Part shown: positions 1 through 10,879 of the stretch, in pieces | How the letters are laid out: each line of letters starts with the position of its first letter | Numbering within the stretch: position 1 is the stretch's first letter | Origin: Phyto melanocephala | Taxonomy: Eukaryota; Arthropoda; Insecta; Diptera; Rhinophoridae | Direction of reading: 5' to 3' | DNA: 64,000 bases | NCBI GenBank assembly: GCA_941918925.1 | Contig: OW799234.1 | Location: 61,918,968 to 61,982,967, forward strand | The notes under the pieces: generated by a model | What the model was told of the DNA's origin: nothing | Databases searched by the model: none | What the model saw: the letters and a program-made list of their open reading frames with translations, nothing else | Position numbers and translations under genes: made by a program

Positions 1-1676
1 TACAAAAATTGCAATTAAAAAGGTAAGTAGAATCATTATGTGCATGTTACAGCAAAAGACAATTATTTGCCGTAGAAAATAGCAAAGATTGTCGATTTCA
101 ATTGTAGTCATACACATGATTATTGCTTGATACTTTAATTGAACATAATAATGATAACTGGTAACCATTATATGTTTTACCCACAATCATACAATTCAAT
201 CATAGCATGTTGCTCTTCGATTATGGTTACCACAACCATATTTTTTCTTTGCGTTTAGTTTTTAAAAGAAAATGCCAAAATAGTGTCATTTTCATAATAT
301 TTCGTTCAATGTGTAATTCGAAAAGAATTCAGCACGTTCGTGCATTAAATACATAGTCAACAGTAGGCTACCGTTACAAGATAGAACAACGTGTCCTCAT
401 TATGGAATCATATTTAAAAAAACAATGCCATATGCTATGCAGCTCGTGACACAAATTAATTACTGCAACAGATATTTCCAAGTAGTGTGATCCCACTTTT
501 CGGAGATCAGAATTTTCCTTCGATCGTGTGATTTAACAACATTAGATTTCTTTTTATGGGGTAGAAAAATGTTTTAACATTTTTTGTAAGAAAAAAAATT
601 TAATATCTTTAACTTAAAATTTTACTGAAAATATTCTTGAAATTAAAATTTTTGAAATATGTACGTCAATTGATAGTATCTTTTGTTAACACATTTAAAC
701 TTCAAAATACAAAACTTTATTTTTTTTTTTCAGTTTTATGAACTGACTTTTAAGATTCAATTTTTTTTTATTTGTCCTAAATTAAAATTTTCGTGTTCTT
801 TTTAATATAATAAATTAACTAGAGCTCTGAGTATATTTTTCGTGTAGGCAACTAAAAGCCACTGGCAAAAACAAGACAAGACTTTTTTTGTTTAATACAG
901 CAAAACTAACTCCAACTATTACCAGCAATGCAGTCACACCATTTGCTACAAACTACAAACACAAGGAATTAAAGTTTGTTTTTGTATTCTTTTTGTTTTT
1001 AAAAAAATATTAAAAATTACAAACCTTTTCAAGTATCAAAAAAAAAACACCAACCAATAATTCCCTAGAAACGCAGACTTTTTTCGCTGTTGAGTTTTGC
1101 TATTTTAGCTATAAAAATATAACAAAAACACACACATATTCTAACTGAAACTCTTGCAGCTAGTAGTATTTGTGTTTCACCAAAAAAAAAAACAACTTAC
1201 AAAAATACTATTGTTGGTTAAGTGCAGGCAACAAAAAACTGATCCAGCAAACTGCTGACAAACACTGATATAAATGGTCTTGTAAACATTTCCAGAGGGA
1301 AATATCTATACAGTTTATATAGCAATATGTACCTCGTTTTTGGCAAAAGTTAGAACAAACTATTTACAAAAACATGTAGAAGCACTGTATTCGGCCGTGC
1401 CGAATCTGATAGTACCCTTACCATCACGCGAAGAAAAAATATGGTTGTGGTAATCATAATCAAAAAGCAGCCATACTATGATTGAATTGCACGATCGCAG
1501 TTAAAACATATAATAGTTACCAGTTACCATTATTATGTTTAATTAAAGTATCAAGCAATAATATGTGTATGACTACAATTGAATTGGCTATCTTTGCTAT
1601 TTTCCATGGCAAATTATTGTCTTTTGCTGTTTATATTGTTTGTACTTACCATTTTAATTGCATTTTTATACCCACA
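1..1676. mobile_element. large inverted-repeat (foldback-like) element, cut by the window edge
   Basis: Two arms of about 250 bp face each other: 1-255 reads roughly as the reverse complement of 1430-1676. Matching words include GCAAAAGACAATTATT with AATTATTGTCTTTTGC, TATGGTTACCACAACCATAT with ATATGGTTGTGGTAATCATA, and GTAGTCATACACAT with ATGTGTATGACTAC. The arms are separated by about 1.2 kb of AT-rich DNA with no coding sequence. The left arm runs off the window, so the true end and target-site duplication cannot be seen. Near the inner edge of the right arm (1389-1405) sits a mini-me-type palindrome. The arms are AT-rich and unlike the other families here. I do not recognise the superfamily. 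Confidence 0.6.
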
Positions 1677-1693
1677 TCCTTTTAGATTTTCTT

Positions 1694-2285
1694 GTTATAC
1701 CCTTCACACAGTGAAAAAGGGTATATATAGGCTTGTCATTCCGTGTGAAATTTCTACAATTTCCATTTCCGACCCCATAAAGTATATATTTTCTGAAAGC
1801 TTATGAATAGGGGAGTCGATTAAGCTCTGTCAGTCTGTCCGTCTGACCGTCTGACCATCTGTCCGTGTAGTTTTTCTTAGAAATAATCGTTAGGGCTATT
1901 CTTTGCCATTTTTGTAACTATCGTATAAAAAATTATATATTAACTAAAAATCTTATACTTGAAATACTTTTAAAAAAAGTATGTTTTTTTCAAAATAATT
2001 TTTGCTTATAACTTTGCCGATTAGTAACCGATTTGTCAAAATTTGTTTACGAATGGCCCTAGAGACGTGTCTTAACTATAAATAATAACAAAAAAAAATT
2101 TGATAAAAGCATAAAAAAATGCAATTGTGTTTTTTGCTGATATCTTAGAAAGTTAAACGGCAATCATGCTGGATTTCAATAATGATTTTCTAAGGAATTT
2201 TTCCAAAAGTTTGATACTTCATACAGGTCTGTTAAAATAAAGCGTAAAATAAAGTTGTTAAAATTGCTTTTAAAGAAAAAGTAGT
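1694..2285 (-). mobile_element. mini-me/DINE-like (GTCY)n element, composite
   Basis: The copy opens with TATACCCTTCACACAGTG and then AAAAAGGGTATA, a terminal hairpin. The core CGACCCCATAAAGTATATA and a CTGTCCGTCTGACCGTCTG tract follow. The later part (1990-2240) matches body segments of other copies: the GATATCTTAGAAAGTTA, TTTCCAAAAGTTTGATACTTC and ACAGGTCTG stretch. Parts appear in inconsistent order, so two copies may be joined here. It abuts the right arm of the inverted-repeat element. Confidence 0.65.
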
Positions 2286-2304
2286 TTATTACAAATATAC
2301 ATAA

Positions 2305-2958
2305 ACTAGCTAATACCCGGTGTGCTTCGCCACCACAAATTTTAGTATTTAATTCATATGGCAGGTGCCATGCCCACTATTTTGAATGCACCCTTTTTTT
2401 CCATAAATGTTTATTTGAATATCAAAGTTGCTTTTGCAAAATTTTAATACTCTACTCGATATCGTTTTCCAGATATACGAATTTTAGTATTTAATTCATA
2501 TGGTAGGTGCCATGCCCACTATTGATAATGCACCCATTTCTTGCCTAAATGTTCATTTGGGTGTCAAAGTTGCTCTTGCAAAATTTTAGTACTCTAATCG
2601 ATATCGTTTTCCAAATATACGAAATTTAGTATTTAGCTCATGTGGCCACGCCTACTATTGAAAGTCCGCCCATTTTTGACCCAAATGTTCGTGTGGATGT
2701 CAAAGTTTACCGTACTTAATTTAAAGACTCTAGCTGCATTAACTTTCGTGATATATAATATTTAATAACTATTATTTAATAGGGCGTGGCACCCCGTCCA
2801 CTTACAATTTCAAACCAAAGTATAGCGTATAGTTCCTTCCAGACATACAGAAAGATTCTGTGAAAATTTCAAGGAAATCCGTCCAGCCGTTTAACCGTCT
2901 ATAAAGCACAAACAAACATACAAATATACAAACACACATTGATTTTGATACATATAGA
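2305..2958 (-). mobile_element. Helitron-like non-autonomous element
   Basis: Read on the minus strand, the element starts TCTATATGTATCAAAATCAA and ends ...ACCGGGTATTAGCTAG followed by T. These are the Helitron hallmarks (5' TC, 3' CTAG, insertion between A and T, no target-site duplication); the flanks are A on one side and T on the other. Near the 3' end is GGCGAAGCACACCGG, able to form a short hairpin. The interior holds two to three degenerate tandem units of roughly 150 bp, each with a GCCATGCCCACTATT-type word. There is no transposase. Confidence 0.75.
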
Positions 2959-3269
2959 TATTTGTTTAATCAAATATGGAAATAACATCATCTAAAAAAC
3001 TATGCGACATTGTATTGTTTATCTATAATATTACTTTAAAAAAATTTAAATAAATCACTTACAACAATTCCTTCAAATAACTTTAATAATTCAATAGTTT
3101 TTACTCTCTTTATTTAAGTATATTTGGATTTTAATTAAAACTAGTATGTACTGTGGTCAACACATTCGATCGTAATCTAGTTGTTAGTAGTTGAAATATC
3201 TGTAAATATGAGCGATATTATCAGTGTATGCCTAATAGTAAAACTAAATTTGTTATTTTTTTATTATTC
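2959..3269. other. AT-rich intron, no feature seen
   Basis: No coding potential, terminal repeats or family words were found between the Helitron and the mariner relic. Confidence 0.6.
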
Positions 3270-3860
3270 ATACCTGACATGAAACAATCGCGACTGTTCT
3301 TGACAGAGTGCATTCTGGATACCCAATGCTAGCTAACATTTTTGAGCATTCCTGCCAATAGCTTACGAACAACGTGAACAATATTGACCTCTAACGCGTC
3401 ACTTGATACTGGTTTATAGGCATAAGCCAGTAACTTCCCGTTACCTCACAGATAATATTCGAGAGGTGTAAAATCGCATGACATTGGAGGCCAATTTACA
3501 GGTCCATTTTCCAAACCAATTTATGATAAAATTTTAATTTTAGTAGCCCAATGTTAGCGCTCTTTCTATGACATGTAGTGACCTTCAGTTAAGTACACAA
3601 CTCACCTTAATTAATTAAATCCATACTTTCAAACAAAGAATCACTTACCATGATGCGGTAACAATCTCCATTGACTGAAAGCCAGCTACAGTATATTTTT
3701 CTGGATGTAATGGAATCTATAGGGTCCTTTGCAGATGGTCTCGCTTCATAGGCAGCAATTTAGTTTACTAAATATCAAATCCGTTAAACCAAAAATAAGC
3801 CTCCTAGCTAAGCACAATTTTTCGATTATACATCCGCTCAGTTTTCAACCGTTCTAGGTA
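3270..3860 (-). pseudogene. DD41D-type mariner transposase relic
   Basis: This is clearly the same family as the 38801-39720 element, in the same orientation. TGTTCTTGACAGAGTGCATT, AATATTCGAGAGGTGTAAAA, CATTGGAGGCCAATTTACAG and TTTTTCTGGATGTAATGGAA each match that element with scattered changes. The relic covers the C-terminal two thirds of the transposase with many stops and small deletions. About 100 bp around the third catalytic region are missing. Unlike the 38801 copy, the DNA beyond the SDEAHF region continues into unrelated sequence and not into an inverted copy of the 3' end. It is inactive. Confidence 0.8.
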
Positions 3861-3869
3861 GAGCCAAAT

Positions 3870-5410
3870 TGGATATGGCAATCGTTAGTTTTAAAAAAAT
3901 ACTAAAATACTGAATAAAAAAATAATGAAATATTTTTATTTTTATATCTAGCTTTTAAAACATTTATCTAAACTGTATTCTAGCCCACAGTCTAGTTTTC
4001 AAATCAAGTAAATAGAAATAATAAAAAAACACACATATTTTAACCCATAGAAAAAGGGTAGAGGATCGAGATTTTTTAGCATATATTAAGAATTATTTAC
4101 AATTGTTAGAAAAGAACTTTTGCCAACTTAAGTCTATAAAATTAAGTTGAAATCAATAACATTGTATTTAACTTTAAATGGTTTCACATTTACATGTGTC
4201 TATTTTAAGGCATTATTATACCGATTGATACAAAGCCTACTTAGAGGCTCATTAAATATGCAGGAACCATAACAGATTTAGCGACACATTTTTTTAACTT
4301 TCTCAACAGTTAAATATAAAAATTTATATAGCTTTAAGTAGCAAAAAGGTAAAAGAATTCGAAATTAAATTTATTCGTATTGAAACTTTTTTCATAAATA
4401 AAAGGTTTAATGAAAAGTTGTATGTAAATAAAATATCTCTGAAACACTCTATAAAAAAACACACACAAAAAAACCTTTATAGAGTTTTATTTATGTATTT
4501 ATTATGAATAGATTTTTATAAAAAAAAAATTATGTATATTTAAAAAAAGGTTTATCGAACAAAAAACCTTAAAATGCATGTTTAAACAATGAAAAAAACT
4601 TTAGGGTTATGTATGTACAAACTTTTACTATTAACCCTATTTTTACGTTGTAATATATATATGTATATGTGTGTGTTAGTGAAAAAAGACATCTTTAAAT
4701 TTTACTGTTTAAAGATAAAAAAATTTTTTTTTAATAATATATGATTTTTTTTGCTCTCAATGTGTGATTACAACTGGGTTACATTTCATTTATATAATTT
4801 AGTTAAATTTTTTTTACATCCATATGTTACTCTTATTTTAAAGCACAGAATTAGTTAATTTAAATTACACCCACAATAAATATTTAATAAGAGCAAACAT
4901 GGATTACTAAGCCACACACACTTACAAATACTTGCTTGTACATAAATCGTAGCAAGCCTTGTCAACTTTGAGTATTCAAAACGTAAATCCCTCGCTTCCA
5001 TATTCTCAGTAGGCACATAAAAACCGGGCGCCGAAATTAAAGGGCGAAAGTATAAATCGTGAATTTTTTTTTTAAATTTAAATTAAAAGAAAATACATAC
5101 TGTAAACAATAAAAACAAATTAGTAAAACACAAAAAAAAATACACATAACCCCACATCCATCATACACCACTATGTTACTATAAATAGCCGAACAACACT
5201 GCTAACATGATCAGTATTACAGTAGAGCTTTTAAAGCGTGTATCGAAGTGAGTTTGATAATAAAAGTGTATAACAATAAGTGAAATAAGTAAAGCGACAT
5301 AAAACAATATCTGAGTGTGCTTAAGTAAATAAAGTGCTCTTAATTTTATAACTAATTTCAACTGTTTTTGATTGCAATTAAAGAAAATAAGCCAACATTT
5401 ATAAAAGTTA
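3870..5410. other. AT-rich intron, no gene seen
   Basis: Long A/T runs and short imperfect hairpins (for example around 4447-4490). A slightly GC-richer patch at 4980-5050 has no recognisable function. No open frame, tRNA-like or repeat-family signal was found. Confidence 0.55.
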
Positions 5411-5838
5411 TGCTATAAACACAATCAAGTTCACCGACCATCGACTACAAGATGTCAAAAATAGAATATATGCGTGCTTATGAGAATAATTATTTTAGCC
5501 GCTACACGACTACCGACTACACGGCTACTTTTGTAGCCCGTAGCCAACTTAGGCTAATTTCTATTTTTCTTGGCTACAAAAAACAGATTAGTGCTGCCAA
5601 TACAATAAATGCATGAAATGATGGTTTTAAAAACGCAATACATTAAATATCGCTATTAAAAACGCGAAAAACTATTATAGTGGCACCATTGAAAAATAAT
5701 AATCATCTGTTTATTTTTTGCAGTTCGTGGTCGGTAGTCGTTAAAAGAATTAAGTAGCTGGCGACTTGGCTATTTTTGTAGCCAGCTACTTTTGTAGTCG
5801 GTAGTCGATGGTCGGTAGCCTTTGATTGTGTTTATAGC
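5411..5838. mobile_element. foldback MITE with GTAGTCGGTAG motifs
   Basis: The ends are inverted repeats: GCTATAAACACAATCAA on the left and TTGATTGTGTTTATAGC on the right, followed inward by ACCGACCATCGACTAC against GTAGTCGATGGTCGGTAG. The subterminal regions are built from repeated variants of GTAGTCG, GTAGCCAGCTAC and CGACTACCGACTAC. About 425 bp long, no coding capacity. The exact end and target-site duplication are ambiguous, so the superfamily is open; clustered subterminal motifs are common in hAT MITEs. Confidence 0.65.
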
Positions 5839-6186
5839 TTTATAAACGTAACAATATGTACACACAGCACACATTTTTAATATCAACTTCTCATTCCAAA
5901 TATATGAACAGTATTTTTTACTGGTCTTCATACAATCGTATTGCATCAACAAAAGAAGTAAACCAGATAATGATGCACATTTGATGATGTCATATGTATG
6001 GCAGTTATTTCTAGCAGAATAGATATAAAAAACTTCTCATATGGTTTATTGATACGGTGCAATATTAGTGGTGGCCTCTTAAAAAACTGCACTGTCGAAA
6101 ATCAGTTAAACCGAAAAAAACGCGTGACTTTAAGAAATCTCCAAGTTAAAATTGTTTACTTTTAATTCTATTTATTTCCTTATAAA
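5839..6186. other. intron, no feature seen
   Basis: Nothing recognisable: no conserved frame and no family words. Confidence 0.5.
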
Positions 6187-6673
6187 GGGTGGCAAAATTT
6201 TAAGGGCCGATGTTGAATGTTAACCACACCTAAACGTCAAGTTTTTTTTTAAAAGATACACAATCGAGCAATGCGGTGAAGTTATTCAGGCTTATAAAGA
6301 AAATAGACGTTCAAATCAAAATGCATTTCGTGCACTTCTTGACTCTTTTAGTCAACATAATCGTTCAAATTCGTTTAAATTCGTTCAAATTGTGAAAAAT
6401 ATTTAAATTTCAGCAAAACAGTCCTGTATTAAATGTGAAAACATCTATGAATGCCTTTTTAGTTCATTGAACGGAAAACACTGCTGCTTTTCGCGATAGT
6501 GTGTCAAAAGAGCAGTCAACCTCGACTCATCATCGTGCCCAACAATTGTACATCAACATTGTCATTGGAAATTTGGCCGATATTTTATTCCATACATAAT
6601 TGAACCATATCAGTATTATCATAATAAAAAGAAATAACAAACTCCACATCGGCCCTTAAAATTTAACCACCCC
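6187..6673 (+). mobile_element. internally deleted mariner (TIR family A)
   Basis: The terminal inverted repeats are GGGTGGCAAAATTTTAAGGG on the left and CCCTTAAAATTTAACCACCC on the right, flanked by TA-like ends. Inside, the + strand carries a decayed N-terminal helix-turn-helix region (Q-C-G-E-V-I-Q-A-Y, R-S-N-Q-N-A-F-R-A-L). This is fused to the extreme C-terminal tail (GNLADILFHT-like, 6565-6600). The catalytic middle is missing. The element at 44215-44745 has the same structure in the opposite orientation, so both derive from one deleted progenitor. Confidence 0.75.
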
Positions 6674-6796
6674 TTATTATAAATTTCAGGATAAAAACAT
6701 AATAAGTTCCCATAGCTCCTATTAGAAGTATTAGAGCAGGTTTATTTAAAATAGTTTTATTTTAAACAATAAATTTTGTTTTATATTTATTATATA

Positions 6797-7621
6797 CTAG
6801 CCAATTCCGGCGCGCGTTGCTACGCCCCTTCATGAATTTTAATCGCATTCTAAATTTTAATCGAATATCAAGTGCAAGGCTAAAAACTATAACTTTTTCT
6901 TTATGAGCGCGGCACTGCCCACTTTTCTAATTACGAAACTGTATAGTCATGACAGCTCAATAAGTGTGCAAAGTTTCAGAAAAATCGGTCCAGTGTAAGT
7001 ACCTCAAAATGATACCTTTTTTTATGGGCGTGGCACTGCCCACTTTTCTAAATACGAAACTGTATAGTCATGACAACTCAATATGTGTGCAAAGTTTCAG
7101 AAAAATCGGGCCAGTGCAAGTACCTCAAAATGATACCTTTTTTTAATGGGCGTGGCACTGCCCACTTTTCTAATGACGAAAGTGTAAAGTCATGACAGCT
7201 CAGTATGTTTGCAAAGTTTCAGAAAATTCGGTCCAGTGCAAGTAGCTAAATCTGATAACTAATTTTTTATGGGCGTGACCCCGCCCACTTTTTCAATCAC
7301 GAAATTATAAAGTCATGACAGCTCAATATGTGTGCAAAGTTTCAGAAAAATCGGTCCAGTGCAAGTACCTCAAAATTAAAACTTTTTTAGGGGCGTGGCC
7401 CCGCCCACTTTTCTAAACACGAAATTATTAACTCATGGCAGCTCGATATGTGTGCAAAGTTTCAGAAAAATCGGTCAAGTGCAAGTAGCTAAAACTGATA
7501 ACTAATTTTTTATGGGCGTGGCTCCGCCCACTTTTTTTCACCCATAAACACTCCCTGGTATGTGTACAACAACTTACCAAAGTTTGAGCCCGATCGGTTT
7601 TACAGTTTCGGAGTCTATAGC

Positions 7622-7668
<47 letters not shown>

Positions 7669-7688
7669 TTCACTTTTATATATATAGA
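6797..7688 (-). mobile_element. Helitron-like element with six tandem units and a (CA)n tract
   Basis: On the minus strand it starts TCTATATATATAAAAGTGAA and ends CGCGCGCCGGAATTGGCTAG followed by T, with an A before the start; these are Helitron borders. The body has six tandem units of about 121-123 bp, each with a GGGCGTGGCACTGCCCAC-like palindromic word (near 6903, 7025, 7147, 7270, 7391, 7514) and CAAAGTTTCAGAAAAATCGG. A perfect (CA)n microsatellite at about 7624-7664 lies just inside the 5' end. A short sister copy is at 46767-47137. Open frames here are by-products of the repeats. Confidence 0.82.
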
Positions 7689-7689
7689 T

Positions 7690-7961
7690 ATTTTAATTAT
7701 TTTTTAAAAAAATTTTTTTTTTAATTTTTTTTTAAATTTTTTTTTTAAATTTTTTTTTTAAATTTTTTTTTCTTTTTTTTTTCTTTTAACATACGTAAAG
7801 TTATAATTTTAAAATGGGTTGTTTTTATATATGTATGTTTTTATATGTTGTACGTATTTCATATGGGATGAATGGTGATACAAACTACAGTTATTGCATG
7901 ACTACACGTTGTGAAGGGTATATAAGATTCGGCATGGCCGAATATAGCGCTCTTACTTGTT
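7690..7961 (+). mobile_element. mini-me-like 3' tail
   Basis: A phased A/T tract (7690-7790, units of about nine Ts and three As) is followed by the conserved tail: ATGGTGATACAAACTA, TGACTACACGTTGTGAAGGG, the palindrome ATTCGGCATGGCCGAAT (7927-7943) and CTCTTACTTGT. The body of this copy is absent. The Helitron immediately to the left may have replaced or entered it. Confidence 0.7.
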
Positions 7962-8032
7962 TATATTCATAAGGTTCAATCAACTTGAAACTTTACTTAC
8001 ATAATAAGTTCTCGTGACAGCATAATTTTAAA

Positions 8033-8940
8033 AACAAGTAAAAATTATATATTCGGCCGTGCCGAATCTGATGACACCCTTTACCTTCATGTACATAAGT
8101 ATAAACACCACATCGCCGATAAGCTTAGATTTTAGATTTCATGTAATACTCCATTTGCTTTATTGTTTCCGACACCATTCTTCATTTTTAGTCTAGGATG
8201 CCATCTTGTGTTTTTTCTTCATATTATTATATTATATATCTTTCATTTGATCTCCATATTGACTGTCGCGGTTGTATAAAAACTGAAAAATATCGATATC
8301 CGTTTGTAAATTTTAGGAAAAACACTGAAGCAGTTGTACTTTCGTGCTTATATATCAGTTAGTTTCACAGCAATTTTTTAGTTTCTTTTAGGAATAATTT
8401 TTGAGATTACGGCTTATAATCTGATATCTTAAGCGTGTTTTAAAATTATTTAGGAGTTTAAAACAAATTGAAATATTCAAAAAAATATAAATAATTTTGC
8501 CTATAACTTTGTTGGTTAGTGACCAATTTATCCAAAATTGATCATGAATATCTCCAGAGGCACATCAAATCTACAAATAGTAATAACGGTGTCTATAAAT
8601 TATCCTGGACTAAAAAATTTTAATCTTTTTGGTACAAATAATCGAAAAAACAAAAGAAAAAACATCAGTTCTGCTTATTTGCTCCTAACTCTGAAAGATA
8701 TGTAGCGATTATACTGATTTCAAATACCAATCTGCTCGCAAACATTTGTAATATTTTGATACCTTATGCAGGTCTTACTGATGTCGGGGGGCTTCAAAAA
8801 CTTGATTTCAACATACACACGTCCAGACGGATAATGCTTAATTGGCTCCGCTACTCATAAGTCGGAATTAAATATTGTGGAAATTTCATACGCAATGACA
8901 CACCTATAAATACTCTCACACTCACTGTGAAGGGTATACA
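8033..8940 (-). mobile_element. mini-me-like element, nearly complete
   Basis: The copy begins with AAGTAAAAATTATAT and the palindrome ATTCGGCCGTGCCGAAT (8051-8067). It ends with CTCACTGTGAAGGGTATA, the complement of the usual TATACCCTT start. Inside are the body words seen in sister copies (AACTTTGTTGGTTAGTGACC, GATGTCGGGGGGCTTCAAAA). The (GTCY)n tract has shrunk to CGTCCAGACGGATAATG. It is an older, diverged copy of about 910 bp. Confidence 0.75.
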
Positions 8941-9235
8941 AAGAGGGTTTTATATCTCATAAAATATCTTTAAAATAATAAATTGAAATTTAGAAAAAAG
9001 AAAAGCACTAAAAATAAAAAACACAGGGCACTTACAAAAATTTTTAAATATCCTATAAACAATACTTAAACAAACGAGTTGACAACACTGACCGTAGCGC
9101 CCATGGAAAATTAATTGGCAAATCAGTTTTAATTTGTCCGCACTAACATTAATTTTAAACCAGTTCAATCTGAGAGAAGTCAGAACATAATCAACTCTTA
9201 AGAAACAAGACGCCAATTTTTTTTTCCCGAAACAC

Positions 9236-9369
9236 ATTCGCCTGTGTTCTGCATTCCGAGTGAAATTAAATTACTTGGAATTGCCATAAAATTGCTGTTA
9301 TAAGCAATAACATTACAATGGCAATCCCGAGTGATTTAATTTAACTCGGAATACACAACGCAGGCGATT
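9236..9369. repeat. 134-bp near-palindromic hairpin
   Basis: The two halves are inverted copies with only scattered mismatches: ATTCGCCTGTGTTCTGCATT at the left pairs with the right end (reverse complement AATCGCCTGCGTTGTGTATT). Pairing continues through CCGAGT, AAATTAAAT, GGAATTGCC and TTATA to an axis near 9302. There is almost no loop. It may be a foldback MITE or a decayed inverted duplication; transcribed within an intron it would fold into one long stem. Confidence 0.75.
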
Positions 9370-10650
9370 ATTTTAACTTAATTCAGACATATATAAATAC
9401 CATGATGTTTATACAATAATTGTAATAAAAATTCTAATTCAAATGGGTGTTAAATTAACGAACGTCAGAAGTTTCGCAAAAAAATATTACTAGAGAGAAA
9501 TTCGAACGAACAGATAATCAACTTTTATGATTTAAAAGGCATATAAACCTCTTTATCCGCCTTCATCTGCAATCATAAGAACAAACAATTTTTATTAAGG
9601 AATAAACATGCGACATGCGAGTGATTTTTTTAAGCCCCTTTATTACTACTGTAGGAACTTTCCTCATGTAAGGAATATATGTACTACCTATTGAGTTTAC
9701 TCAGGAGTACTCTATAGTTCCTAAGATCCTGGCAGTAGGATAGTTAATATTCCTTGACAAAATGTAAATTTAATAGTATATGCAGAATTTTTGCAAATAT
9801 TTATAATATTTAGATTAATCGAAAAGTTTAAAATAATTTCTGTTTCTAAGCACACACTTGATTCTTTTTTCAATATTTTTTCGTTCATTTCATGTCATAC
9901 TTTCGCATCAGTTTGTTATTTTTTTTTTTCTCACAAATTCAACACTACAGTAGAGACCTTTTGTTAAACACTAAAACTTCTACTTTTATCTTATATTGAG
10001 AAACACTAAACTTATTATTTAAGACCTTAAAAAACTATGTATAAACTAATAATTTACCTCTTTCCTCATGCACTGTACTTAATAAAGCCCCAAACATTGC
10101 ACGCTTTGTATTAAAAATAGTTTAAATTAAAAATCAAAATAGCTTATAAAATAAATACCGCTATCATTTACCCTAAAGACTTAAAAATGTAGGTGTGTGT
10201 ATCTAGACATACATAAGCGCACACAACCAAACTAAACCTTAAATCTCTTTTAAACAAAAATTAGTACTTAAAATTTTCGTTACCGCTAAATAACACCGAA
10301 AGCAACACAACAACAATAATGGATAGCAAACACAATACAATAAAATTTGGGGAAAAAAAATAAATAAATAAACAAAATACAACATAACACCTAGAAGTAT
10401 GCCATAGAAAACTTAAACAAGTTAAACCCGACCAAAAGTATAAAATACAAAACAACAACAGCTGCTATAATAAAGAAGGAAAAACTATAACAAGCTTTTA
10501 GCTACTAACACTTACTGCACACATACACGCGCGCACTACCTCAAATAGGTGAAACACACGTATAGACAACTAAACTACCCTGCCAGCAAATGGTTCAAAA
10601 AGTTTAATTTTAGACAGAAGAGATATTTTTTTTAAAAAAGTGTATAGTTA
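9370..10650. other. AT-rich intron, no gene seen
   Basis: No conserved frame or family repeat was found. Short open frames here have low-complexity, AT-driven composition. Confidence 0.55.
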
Positions 10651-10839
10651 CAGTGCGAGACATATATGTTTAAGTGTTTGTCGGCATAACACCGGGATCA
10701 GTGAGTATAGCGTTTGGTTTTCTATAAACGAATTTAGGTACATAAATACCAAAAAAATTAATTTAAATTTATTTGTGCAAAAATAAAATTGGGAAATAAA
10801 ATTATATAACAAACACTTAAACATATTTGTCTCGCACTG
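10651..10839. mobile_element. Tc1/mariner MITE with 31-bp TIRs and TA duplication
   Basis: Ends start CAGTGCGAGACATATATGTT and, on the other strand, CAGTGCGAGACAAATATGTT. The match extends to 31 bp with one mismatch. TA flanks both sides (10649-10650 and 10840-10841). The element is 189 bp with an AT-rich, non-coding core. CAGTG termini plus TA target sites indicate the Tc1/mariner/pogo superfamily. Confidence 0.88.
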
Positions 10840-10879
10840 TATAAGTTGGCAACACTTTTTTAACTGGTGGCTATTTCAA

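Noticed and set aside
7428..7673. Frame starting with a run of VCVCVC
   Set aside because: Translation of the (CA)n tract and the Helitron tandem units.
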